Below are positions 56,387 through 64,000 of a DNA stretch of 64,000 bases, piece by piece. The notes under the pieces were generated by a model. That model was given only the letters and a program-made list of their open reading frames with translations. It was not told where the DNA came from and ran no database searches. Position 1 is the stretch's first letter; every line of letters starts with the position of its first letter. The DNA is from Sphingobacteruim zhuxiongii. GTDB lineage: Bacteria > Bacteroidota > Bacteroidia > Sphingobacteriales > Sphingobacteriaceae. The DNA lies in NCBI RefSeq assembly GCF_009557615.1, contig NZ_CP045652.1:3472001-3536000 (forward strand), read 5' to 3'. A program made the position numbers and the translations under genes.

Positions 56387-57868
56387 ATGGCAAATTATTT
56401 TAACACATTACCTCTAAGAGAGCAATTAAACCAACTAGGTGTAGCAGAATTTATGAATTCAGCAGAATTCAACGATGGCGTAAATGCTCTAAAAGGTAAA
56501 AAAATTGTAATCGTAGGATGTGGCGCTCAAGGATTAAATCAAGGTTTAAACCTAAGAGATTCTGGTTTGGACGTATCTTATGCTTTACGTAAAGAAGCTA
56601 TTGAACAAAAAAGAGATTCTTGGAAAAACGCAACTGATAACAATTTCAAAGTGGGAACATACGAAGAGTTGATCCCTACTGCAGATCTAGTAATCAATTT
56701 GACACCTGATAAACAACATACTTCGGTTATTAACGCCGTTATGCCTTTAATGAAAGAAGGTGCAACTTTATCTTATTCACATGGTTTCAATATCGTGGAA
56801 GAGGGTATGCAAATCCGTAAAGACATTACTGTTATCATGGTAGCTCCAAAATGTCCAGGATCAGAAGTTCGCGCTGAATATTTAAGAGGATTTGGTGTAC
56901 CTACGCTAATCGCTGTTCACCCAGAAAACGACCCTCAAGATAAAGGATGGGCTGAAGCAAAAGCTTATTGTGTGGGAACTGGTGGTCATCGCGCAGGAGT
57001 ATTGAAGTCATCATTCGTTGCAGAAGTGAAATCAGACTTAATGGGCGAACAAACTATTCTTTGTGGTTTATTACAAACTGGCTCTATTCTTTCTTTCGAC
57101 AAAATGGTTGAAAAAGGAATCGACGCAGGATATGCTGCAAAACTAGTTCAATACGGTGTTGAAGTAATCACAGAGGCATTAAAACATGGTGGTGTTAGCG
57201 GTATGTTCGATCGCTTGAGTAATCCTGCGAAAGTAAAAGCATTCCAATTATCAGAAGAATTAAAGGACATTATGCGTCCATTATTCCAAAAACACCAAGA
57301 CGATATTATGTCAGGTCACTTTAGCAAGACAATGATGGAAGACTGGGCAAATGGCGATGCTAATTTATTGAAATGGAGAGCAGAGACTGGCGAAACAGCA
57401 TTCGAAAAAACTGCTGCTGGCGATGTTAAAATCGACGAGCAAGCATACTTTGACAACTATGTATTGATGTCAGCGTTTGTTCGTGCGGGTGTTGAATTAG
57501 CATTCGAAACGATGGTTGATGCGGGTATCAAACCAGAATCAGCTTACTATGAATCATTGCACGAAACTCCATTAATTGCAAATACGATCGCTCGTAAGAA
57601 ATTATTCGAAATGAACCGTGTTATTTCTGATACAGCAGAATATGGTTGCTATTTATTCGATCAAGCATGTAAACCTTTATTAAAAGACTTCATGAGCAAA
57701 ATCGATACAGATGTTGTAGGTAAGAACTACAATGACGGAAAAGATGGTGCTGTTGATAACATTACTTTGGTTCAAATCAACGAAGTATTGCGTAATCACG
57801 AAGTAGAAGTCGTTGGTAGAAAGTTACGTAAGGCGATGACCGCTATGAAAGCTATCAAAACTATTTAA
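56387..57868 (+). CDS. ilvC: Ketol-acid reductoisomerase, class II
   Basis: The 493-residue length and duplicated C-terminal helical domain mark the long class II form. The NADPH Rossmann motif [13 protein letters not shown] lies at about 43-56, and the active-site segment [15 protein letters not shown] follows, with metal-site acidic residues later ([16 protein letters not shown]). It isomerises and reduces acetolactate to dihydroxyisovalerate, the second step of valine synthesis. The gene is followed by a perfect 18-bp hairpin before leuC. Confidence 0.98.
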   Translation: MANYFNTLPLREQLNQLGVAEFMNSAEFNDGVNALKGKKIVIVGCGAQGLNQGLNLRDSGLDVSYALRKEAIEQKRDSWKNATDNNFKVGTYEELIPTADLVINLTPDKQHTSVINAVMPLMKEGATLSYSHGFNIVEEGMQIRKDITVIMVAPKCPGSEVRAEYLRGFGVPTLIAVHPENDPQDKGWAEAKAYCVGTGGHRAGVLKSSFVAEVKSDLMGEQTILCGLLQTGSILSFDKMVEKGIDAGYAAKLVQYGVEVITEALKHGGVSGMFDRLSNPAKVKAFQLSEELKDIMRPLFQKHQDDIMSGHFSKTMMEDWANGDANLLKWRAETGETAFEKTAAGDVKIDEQAYFDNYVLMSAFVRAGVELAFETMVDAGIKPESAYYESLHETPLIANTIARKKLFEMNRVISDTAEYGCYLFDQACKPLLKDFMSKIDTDVVGKNYNDGKDGAVDNITLVQINEVLRNHEVEVVGRKLRKAMTAMKAIKTI

Positions 57869-57890
57869 ATTTTTCGTAATTTAGATAGCT

Positions 57891-57935
57891 CTCAATGGGG
57901 TAAAATTATGATATTCTTAATTTTACCCCATTGAG
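57891..57935 (+). other. Perfect 18-bp hairpin between ilvC and leuC
   Basis: CTCAATGGGGTAAAATTA pairs perfectly with its reverse complement around a 9-nt loop. No T-run follows, and leuC starts 31 nt later, so this is not a normal terminator. It likely fixes a stable 3' end for upstream mRNA within the operon. A TTG at 57931 that could extend leuC falls inside the stem. Confidence 0.8.
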
Positions 57936-57966
57936 AATTAAAAAACCAAACAGTTTAATAAAAGAA

Positions 57967-59364
57967 ATGGGAAAAACATTAGTAGAAAAGATTTGGGATG
58001 CACATGTCGTCAAGCGTCAGGAAGGGTTTCCAGATATGTTATATATCGATACCCATCTTATCCATGAAGTGACCTCTCCACAGGCATTCGATGGATTACG
58101 CAAAAGAGGCTTACCGGTATTCAGACCACAACAAACGGTAGCCACTGCTGACCACAACGTACCTACATTGGATCAGCACCTTCCAATCAAAGAAGAGCTA
58201 TCCCGCTATCAGGTGGATATGCTGACTAAAAACTGTAAAGAATTCGGAATTGAACTATATGGATTAGGCCACCCATATCAAGGTATTGTGCATGTTATCG
58301 GTCCTGAATTAGGAATTACTTTACCAGGAAAAACGATGGTTTGCGGTGATAGTCACACCTCTACGCACGGAGCCTTTGGCGCTATCGCGTTCGGTATTGG
58401 TACATCGCAAGTAGAGCAAGTTTTCGCGACTCAATGCTTATTACAACAAAAGCCAAAGACAATGAAAATTGAAGTCAATGGTGAATTAGGCAATGGAGTG
58501 GGTGCAAAAGATATTATCCTTTATATTATTTCCAAAATCTCCGCTGCAGGAGGAACAGGTTATTTTGTCGAATATGCAGGTTCAGCTATACGTTCATTAA
58601 GCATGGAAGGTCGAATGACTATCTGTAATATGAGTATAGAAATGGGTGCTCGCGGAGGATTAATTGCTCCTGATCAAACCACGTTTGACTATATCGAAGG
58701 TAGAGAATTTGCTCCAAAAGGTGAAGCTTGGGATAAAGCGTTAGCATATTGGAAAACTCTTTACTCGGATACCGACGCTCAGTTCGATGAAGTATTATCA
58801 TTCGACGCTGCCGATATTCAACCAATGATTACTTACGGTACAAACCCAGGAATGGGTATAGGTATCACAGAACATATCCCTACGACCAATTCTCAACCAG
58901 AGAGTGAACGTCCTTCTTATCAAAAAGCTTTAGACTACATGGGTTTCCATGATGGCGATTCTGTATTGGGTAAACCTGTTGACTATGTGTTCATTGGAAG
59001 CTGTACGAACTCTAGAATTGAAGATTTACGTCAAGTTGCCGCATTTGTTCAAGGTAAAAAGAAAGCTGACAATGTGGAAGTTTGGATTGTTCCTGGATCG
59101 AAACAAGTTGAAGCTCAAGCAATAGAAGAAGGTATCGATAAAGTATTCGAAGCGGCTGGCTTTCAATTACGTGAACCAGGCTGTTCGGCGTGCTTAGGGA
59201 TGAATGAAGATAAAATTCCTGCAGGTAAATACTGTGTTTCTACATCAAACAGAAACTTTGAAGGACGCCAAGGACCGAATGCGCGTACAATGCTTGTTAG
59301 CCCGCTAACGGCTGCTGCTGCTGCAGTAACAGGAAAAATTGTAGACGTTAGAGAATTGGTATAA
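57967..59364 (+). CDS. leuC: 3-isopropylmalate dehydratase large subunit
   Basis: The 465-residue aconitase-family subunit isomerises 2- to 3-isopropylmalate in leucine synthesis. The Fe-S ligands are present in [13 protein letters not shown] and [13 protein letters not shown]; the [18 protein letters not shown] segment is typical. ATG 57967 ([10 protein letters not shown]) is preferred over the upstream TTG because the latter lies in the hairpin. The protein works with LeuD, encoded 0.3 kb downstream. Confidence 0.97.
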   Translation: MGKTLVEKIWDAHVVKRQEGFPDMLYIDTHLIHEVTSPQAFDGLRKRGLPVFRPQQTVATADHNVPTLDQHLPIKEELSRYQVDMLTKNCKEFGIELYGLGHPYQGIVHVIGPELGITLPGKTMVCGDSHTSTHGAFGAIAFGIGTSQVEQVFATQCLLQQKPKTMKIEVNGELGNGVGAKDIILYIISKISAAGGTGYFVEYAGSAIRSLSMEGRMTICNMSIEMGARGGLIAPDQTTFDYIEGREFAPKGEAWDKALAYWKTLYSDTDAQFDEVLSFDAADIQPMITYGTNPGMGIGITEHIPTTNSQPESERPSYQKALDYMGFHDGDSVLGKPVDYVFIGSCTNSRIEDLRQVAAFVQGKKKADNVEVWIVPGSKQVEAQAIEEGIDKVFEAAGFQLREPGCSACLGMNEDKIPAGKYCVSTSNRNFEGRQGPNARTMLVSPLTAAAAAVTGKIVDVRELV

Positions 59365-59380
59365 CAGAGGAATATCTTTT

Positions 59381-59662
59381 ATGGTGTTGGAAGTTGCTAT
59401 TTTGAACATTAAGCCCGGTCAATCGGCGGATTTTGAAATCGCATTTGAACAAGCCAAAGAGCTAATACAATCCATAAAAGGCTATATCAATCATGAATTA
59501 AAGAAGTGTATCGAACAAGAGGGTCAATATATTCTCTTGGTCAACTGGGAAACATTAGAAGATCACACCGTAGGATTCCGACAATCTAAAGTTTACCAAG
59601 ACTGGAAGCATCTATTACATCATTTTTATGATCCGTTCCCAGTAGTCGAACATTACATTTAA
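59381..59662 (+). CDS. ABM-family (antibiotic biosynthesis monooxygenase-like) protein
   Basis: The protein (93 aa) has the dimeric alpha/beta barrel of the ABM group: VLEVAILNIKPGQSADFEIA, GYINHELKKCIEQEGQYILL and NWETLEDHTVGFRQSKVYQD. Members are cofactor-free monooxygenases or heme-degrading enzymes, but many are uncharacterised. Its ATG follows AGAGGA with an 11-nt spacing, 16 nt after leuC. Its placement between the two subunit genes of isopropylmalate isomerase is odd. Function here unknown. Confidence 0.87.
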   Translation: MVLEVAILNIKPGQSADFEIAFEQAKELIQSIKGYINHELKKCIEQEGQYILLVNWETLEDHTVGFRQSKVYQDWKHLLHHFYDPFPVVEHYI

Positions 59663-59695
59663 TTCATTATTCCTCAAAAACAATATAATCAAGAG

Positions 59696-60280
59696 ATGAA
59701 AAAATTTGAAAAATTATCCTCTCGTGTAGTTCCTCTACCGATAGAAAACGTAGATACAGATCAAATCATTCCCGCGCGCTTCTTGAAAGCGACTACTAGA
59801 GATGGCTTTGGTGACAATTTATTCCGTGACTGGCGTTATGATAGTCATGATCAACCAAAAGTTGATTTCGTAATGAATAACCCAACATTTACTGGAAAAA
59901 TTCTTGTTGCAGGAAAGAACTTCGGATGTGGATCTTCTCGCGAACACGCTGCTTGGGCTATTCAAGACTATGGTTTCGACGTTGTTATTAGTTCATTCTT
60001 TGCAGACATCTTTAAAGGAAATGCACTAAACAATGGCGTGTTGCCAATTACTGTAACTGATGAGTTTCTTGAAAAGATTTTTGCTCAAGTCTTTGCGAAT
60101 CCACATACAGAACTTCAGGTCGACCTTGAGACACAAACATTGACAATTGCTGAAACTGGCGAACAATTCGCTTTTGAGATTAATCCTTATAAAAAATCTT
60201 GCTTAATTAATGGATATGATGATATCGACTTCATTTTAAGCCATGTAGCAAATATCGAACAATTCGAATCCGCAAGATAA
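59696..60280 (+). CDS. leuD: 3-isopropylmalate dehydratase small subunit
   Basis: The 194-residue small subunit has the swivelling-domain segments [33 protein letters not shown] and [17 protein letters not shown]. With LeuC it forms the isopropylmalate isomerase. The stop codon overlaps the start of the ABC ATPase gene in a TAATG junction, which indicates translational coupling between leuD and a non-pathway gene. Confidence 0.97.
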   Translation: MKKFEKLSSRVVPLPIENVDTDQIIPARFLKATTRDGFGDNLFRDWRYDSHDQPKVDFVMNNPTFTGKILVAGKNFGCGSSREHAAWAIQDYGFDVVISSFFADIFKGNALNNGVLPITVTDEFLEKIFAQVFANPHTELQVDLETQTLTIAETGEQFAFEINPYKKSCLINGYDDIDFILSHVANIEQFESAR

Positions 60281-61743
60281 TGCCTGTTGCTGTCCATATC
60301 AAAGACTTTACATTAGCATTCGGTCAACAGACCGTATTGCGAGATTTGTCATGGACAATAGAGAAAGGTCAGCACGTTGTTCTAGCAGGTAAATCCGGTT
60401 CGGGAAAATCGAGCTTAGCAAAAGCTATTGCAGGACTAACTAAAGGAACTGGAGAGATACAAGTTTTCTATGACTCCTCCAGTTCCTTAGCACCAAAAAC
60501 TGTTTATATATCAAATTGGTATCAGTTTACCAATCTCGAAGGTGATCGAAACTTCTATTATCAACAGCGCTATAATCGACATCAGGGGCATGATACCTTA
60601 ACGGTACACGCCGAGTTAATGCACTTTGCTGAAAAGGAAGGTTTAGATTTCGCGGATATCGAAAAGAAGATTAATTCATTCGGATTTGAGAATGTACAAC
60701 AGTCTCAGTTGATTGAATTATCAAGTGGCGAACACAAGAAGTTACAGTTGGTTAAAAGCCTTTGGCAGAAACCACAGCTGTTAATCATTGATGAACCGTA
60801 TACCGGACTTGATAAAAAGTCACGCATTGTATTAAACGAATGGTTGGATGAATTAGCGAATCAGGGAGTACAATTACTCCTAATAAGCAATGATCAAATA
60901 TTACCATCTGTTATTAATTCATTCGTACAGATTATTGATGGCAAGGTTGATCAGGTTGAATCTTTAGCTGATATCAAACAGGATGCTCTTCGCGCGAAAA
61001 AAGAATTACCGCTGTTTTTAAAAGCTATCCCCGACACCACTTATGACCATGTAGCAGATCTTAAAAACATTGTCATTCGTTACGGTGAAAAGGAGGTATT
61101 GAAGAATATATCATGGTCTGTTAAAGTTGGTGAAAAATGGTTATTACAGGGACCTAATGGTTCTGGAAAATCGACCTTGTTGAGCTTAATAAACGGAGAT
61201 CACCCGCAATCCTATGGACTAGATATTTCATTATTCGGTAATGCTAGAGGATCCGGCGAAAGCATATGGGATATTAAAGAAAAGATCGGGATGATTTCTC
61301 CAGAAATGCACTGGTATTTTGACCAACAAGCAACTGTATGGCATACCCTTGCATCTGGATTTTACGATAGCATCGGTTGGTTTATCGATGTGAAATTCCA
61401 TGAGAAGAAGCAAATTGAAGAACTAATGGATTTTTTTGATCTTACTGACTATCGAGATCAATTACTCCATACGCTACCCTTGGGTAAACAACGACTGGCC
61501 ATGTTGGCCAGAAGTATAATTAAAAATCCTCCCCTATTGGTGTTGGATGAGCCTTGTCAGGGTTTGGATACCGTACAGGCAAAATATTTTAACGATGTAG
61601 TCGATGAGCTTTGCCAATATGGCAAAACCTTAATTTACGTTGGCCATTATGAAAGCCAATTACCAGACTGCATTGAACATCGAATTGTATTAGAGCGTGG
61701 CGAAGTTTTAGCCATTGAACATAAAGTAGAAAACGTTTTATAG
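60280..61743 (+). CDS. Tandem-domain ABC ATPase, ModF/PhrA-like
   Basis: The 487-residue protein consists of two fused ABC ATPase domains with no membrane segment. Domain 1 has Walker A GKSGSGKS (37-44), signature LSSGEHKK (147-154) and Walker B LLIIDEPYTGLD. Domain 2 has Walker A GPNGSGKS (291-298), a degenerate signature LPLGKQRL and Walker B LLVLDEPCQGLD. This layout is that of ModF/PhrA-type ATPases, whose role is unclear. No transporter permease is next to it. It is coupled to leuD by the TAATG junction and precedes leuB by 3 nt. Confidence 0.88.
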   Translation: MPVAVHIKDFTLAFGQQTVLRDLSWTIEKGQHVVLAGKSGSGKSSLAKAIAGLTKGTGEIQVFYDSSSSLAPKTVYISNWYQFTNLEGDRNFYYQQRYNRHQGHDTLTVHAELMHFAEKEGLDFADIEKKINSFGFENVQQSQLIELSSGEHKKLQLVKSLWQKPQLLIIDEPYTGLDKKSRIVLNEWLDELANQGVQLLLISNDQILPSVINSFVQIIDGKVDQVESLADIKQDALRAKKELPLFLKAIPDTTYDHVADLKNIVIRYGEKEVLKNISWSVKVGEKWLLQGPNGSGKSTLLSLINGDHPQSYGLDISLFGNARGSGESIWDIKEKIGMISPEMHWYFDQQATVWHTLASGFYDSIGWFIDVKFHEKKQIEELMDFFDLTDYRDQLLHTLPLGKQRLAMLARSIIKNPPLLVLDEPCQGLDTVQAKYFNDVVDELCQYGKTLIYVGHYESQLPDCIEHRIVLERGEVLAIEHKVENVL

Positions 61744-61746
61744 TAT

Positions 61747-62820
61747 ATGAGAAAGAACATTCTTATTATTCCGGGAGATGGAATTGGACAAGAGGTGACG
61801 ACTTGGGGAAAACAAGTATTAGAAGCAATAGCTTTGAAATACAATCATGAATTTGCTTTTGATGAAGCAATCATGGGTCATACAGCAATTGAAGCTACCG
61901 GAAATCCACTACCAGATGAAACATTAGAAAAAGCTAGAGTATCTGATGCGATTCTATTTGGTGCTATTGGACATGCAAAATACGACAATGACCCAAGTGC
62001 GAAGGTTCGACCGGAGCAGGGTCTGTTAAAAATACGTAAGGAATTAGGTTTGTATGCCAATTTACGCCCTATTCTATTATTTGACGAGTTATTAGATGCT
62101 TCCAGTTTAAAGCCGGAAGTTTTACGTGGAACGGACATCCTTTTCTTCCGCGAATTGACAGGCGATGTATACTTTGGCGAGAAAAAGCGCAATGAAGACA
62201 ATACATTCGCATCTGACTTAATGAATTATCACCGTTATGAAGTAGAGCGAATTGCACGCAAAGCTTTTGATGCAGCGAGAACTCGTAATAAAAAACTATG
62301 TTCTGTAGACAAAGCAAATGTATTAGAGACCTCTAGACTCTGGCGTGAAGTGGTTCAAGAACTCGCACAAGAATATAGCGATGTAGAAACAGAACACATG
62401 TTCATCGATAATGCAGCAATGCAGTTAGTAAAGAATCCGAAAAAATTTGATGTGGTATTAACGGCAAATCTCTTTGGAGACATTCTTACTGATGAAGCGT
62501 CTCAGATCGCTGGATCTATGGGAATGTTAGCGTCTGCGTCTATCGGCGATGGTACTGGTTTTTTTGAACCAATTCACGGATCAGCACATGATATTGCAGG
62601 TCAAAATAAAGCAAACCCACTAGCTTCTATCCTATCGGCGGCATTGATGCTCGACATCGCTTTCGGCTTACAAGAAGAAGCAAAGACCGTAACGCAGGCT
62701 GTTGCAGATACTTTAAAGGCAGGCTGGAGAACTGGCGACATTGCCAATGCGGAAACAGCAAAAGACAAAATATTAGGCACCAACGAAATGGGAGTCAAAG
62801 TATTAGAATTCATCAAATAA
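61747..62820 (+). CDS. leuB: 3-isopropylmalate dehydrogenase
   Basis: The 357-residue enzyme oxidatively decarboxylates 3-isopropylmalate using NAD+ and a divalent metal. Signatures: ILIIPGDGIGQEVTTWG, the substrate-binding RPEQGLLKIRKELGLYANLRP, a metal-site FVVLTANLFGDILTDEAS-like run (FDVVLTANLFGDILTDEA) and the NAD-binding EPIHGSAHDIAGQNKANP. It is located between the ABC ATPase gene and leuA. Confidence 0.97.
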   Translation: MRKNILIIPGDGIGQEVTTWGKQVLEAIALKYNHEFAFDEAIMGHTAIEATGNPLPDETLEKARVSDAILFGAIGHAKYDNDPSAKVRPEQGLLKIRKELGLYANLRPILLFDELLDASSLKPEVLRGTDILFFRELTGDVYFGEKKRNEDNTFASDLMNYHRYEVERIARKAFDAARTRNKKLCSVDKANVLETSRLWREVVQELAQEYSDVETEHMFIDNAAMQLVKNPKKFDVVLTANLFGDILTDEASQIAGSMGMLASASIGDGTGFFEPIHGSAHDIAGQNKANPLASILSAALMLDIAFGLQEEAKTVTQAVADTLKAGWRTGDIANAETAKDKILGTNEMGVKVLEFIK

Positions 62821-62853
62821 TTAAACCAAGGAATAAACATAAATACAAACGAT

Positions 62854-64000
62854 ATGTTACACGATCCTAATCACTTATACATTTTCGATACAACGTTAAG
62901 AGACGGAGAGCAAGTACCGGGTTGTCAATTGACCACACCAGAGAAAGTCGAAATTGCCAAAGATTTGGAACGCCTAGGCGTTGATATTATTGAAGCGGGA
63001 TTCCCTGTTTCTAGTCCTGGCGATTTCCAATCGGTAGTGGAATTATCTAAAGCAGTAAACGACGTAATTATCTGTGCGCTGACACGTGCCAATAAAAACG
63101 ATATCGATGTTGCTGCCGAAGCTTTGAAATATGCGAAAAGACCTCGTATCCATACAGGTATCGGTTCATCGGACATGCACATCAAATACAAGTTCAATAG
63201 CACGCGTGAAGAAATTTTAGCGCGCGCAGTCGAAGCTGTAAAACATGCAAAATCCTATGTTGAAGATGTGGAGTTTTATGCAGAAGACGCCGGTCGCGCT
63301 GATCTAGCTTTCCTTGCACAAATGGTTGAGGCAGTAATCGCAGCAGGTGCTACTGTTGTCAATATTCCAGACACTAACGGATATTGTTTACCAGATCAAT
63401 ATGGTTCAAAAATCAAATACTTGAAAGATCATGTTCAAAATATTGATCAAGCAATCATCTCTGCCCACTGTCATAATGATTTAGGCTTAGCGACAGCAAA
63501 CTCAATCGCAGCGGTACAGAATGGAGCTCGTCAAGTTGAATGTACGATTAATGGAATTGGTGAACGCGCTGGTAACACTTCTTTAGAAGAAGTTGCTATG
63601 ATCTTGAAGGTTCACAACCAAACATTTGGTGGAATTACTTCCAATATCGACAGTACAATGTTCACTGCACTTTCACGTAAAGTTAGTGAAATGATGAACA
63701 TGCCTGTACAACCGAATAAAGCAATCGTTGGTCGCAATGCATTTGCGCATAGTTCGGGAATACATCAAGATGGATTCTTAAAACATAGAGAAAACTACGA
63801 GATTATTCGTCCAGAGGATGTAGGCCTATTAGAAGCAGATATTATCCTAACAGCACGTTCAGGTCGTCATGCTTTAAAACACCATTTAGAGCGTCTTGGA
63901 TACAACTTAGACAAAGACACGCTTGCTGATTGCTATCAACGTTTCCTAATCTTAGCAGACGCTAAAAAGGATATTAACGACCAAGATTTACTAACCTTAG
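62854..64000 (+). CDS. leuA: 2-isopropylmalate synthase, 3' end outside the window
   Basis: The frame from ATG 62854 stays open for 382 codons to the window edge. It opens with [19 protein letters not shown], the HMGL-type barrel signature with the metal-binding Asp of TTLRDGE. The metal ligands HCHND (in [11 protein letters not shown]) and [11 protein letters not shown] follow, as does [16 protein letters not shown]. It condenses acetyl-CoA with 2-oxoisovalerate, the committed step to leucine. The C-terminal leucine-binding domain lies beyond the window. Confidence 0.96.
   Translation, partial: MLHDPNHLYIFDTTLRDGEQVPGCQLTTPEKVEIAKDLERLGVDIIEAGFPVSSPGDFQSVVELSKAVNDVIICALTRANKNDIDVAAEALKYAKRPRIHTGIGSSDMHIKYKFNSTREEILARAVEAVKHAKSYVEDVEFYAEDAGRADLAFLAQMVEAVIAAGATVVNIPDTNGYCLPDQYGSKIKYLKDHVQNIDQAIISAHCHNDLGLATANSIAAVQNGARQVECTINGIGERAGNTSLEEVAMILKVHNQTFGGITSNIDSTMFTALSRKVSEMMNMPVQPNKAIVGRNAFAHSSGIHQDGFLKHRENYEIIRPEDVGLLEADIILTARSGRHALKHHLERLGYNLDKDTLADCYQRFLILADAKKDINDQDLLTL

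Noticed and set aside
57931-57966. N-terminal extension of leuC from a TTG
   Set aside because: The TTG is in the right arm of the ilvC-leuC hairpin; the family N-terminus begins with the downstream ATG.

Overview
The window reads as a chromosomal segment of a low-GC Bacteroidota, most like Sphingobacteriaceae (Sphingobacterium/Pedobacter type). The signs are a SusC/SusD pair, a GldB lipoprotein next to NAD synthetase, an atpD-atpC pair split from the other ATP synthase genes, a short AtpC, many Cys-lipoprotein signals, and a TAnnTTTG-type promoter. This placement is an inference from gene content and order; no rRNA or tRNA gene was seen.

Positions 1-4.8 kb: gldB (minus), nadE and a DUF4136-type lipoprotein (plus), then a GntR-type repressor with a sugar-binding-like effector domain (minus). 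The repressor has a 17-bp inverted repeat abutting its probable -7 box.

Positions 5.0-20.6 kb, all minus: a secreted or periplasmic lipoprotein fusing a sugar-dehydrogenase-like propeller to cytochrome c, then a DUF4432 mutarotase-like protein, a PMI-like cupin, a TIM-barrel isomerase, a Gfo/Idh/MocA oxidoreductase and a DUF1080 lipoprotein. This looks like oxidative handling of glycosides through keto-sugar intermediates. It runs with a 46-nt gap into a complete eboA-B-C-D-E-F cluster, followed by a DyP-type peroxidase.

Positions 21.3-44.1 kb, all minus: a polysaccharide utilisation region for a rhamnose- and galacturonate-containing glycan. The top operon is rhaT-type transporter, bifunctional rhamnulose-1-P aldolase/lactaldehyde dehydrogenase, RhaI-type isomerase and FGGY kinase. 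A terminator separates it from susC-susD, a 2OG dioxygenase, a TIM-barrel protein, GH106, GH28, a half-length GH28 relative lacking the catalytic residues, GH28, a CocE/NonD hydrolase and an M28 peptidase. GH106 and GH28 would release rhamnose and galacturonate, SusCD would import the oligosaccharides, and RhaT plus the three enzymes would convert rhamnose to central intermediates.

Positions 44.5-47.0 kb (minus): 3-oxoacid CoA-transferase A and B subunit genes with a thiolase gene between them. Positions 47.5-50.4 kb (plus): a coiled-coil membrane protein, atpD and atpC.

Positions 50.7-64.0 kb (plus): the branched-chain amino acid operon ilvE-ilvD-ilvB-ilvN-(DinB-like)-ilvC-leuC-(ABM monooxygenase)-leuD-(tandem ABC ATPase)-leuB-leuA, with leuA cut by the window end. 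Three genes with no known pathway role are embedded in it. Several gene boundaries in the window carry long perfect RNA hairpins without a U-tract, which may set transcript ends or stability inside operons.

No CRISPR array, insertion sequence, prophage, tRNA or rRNA was recognised.
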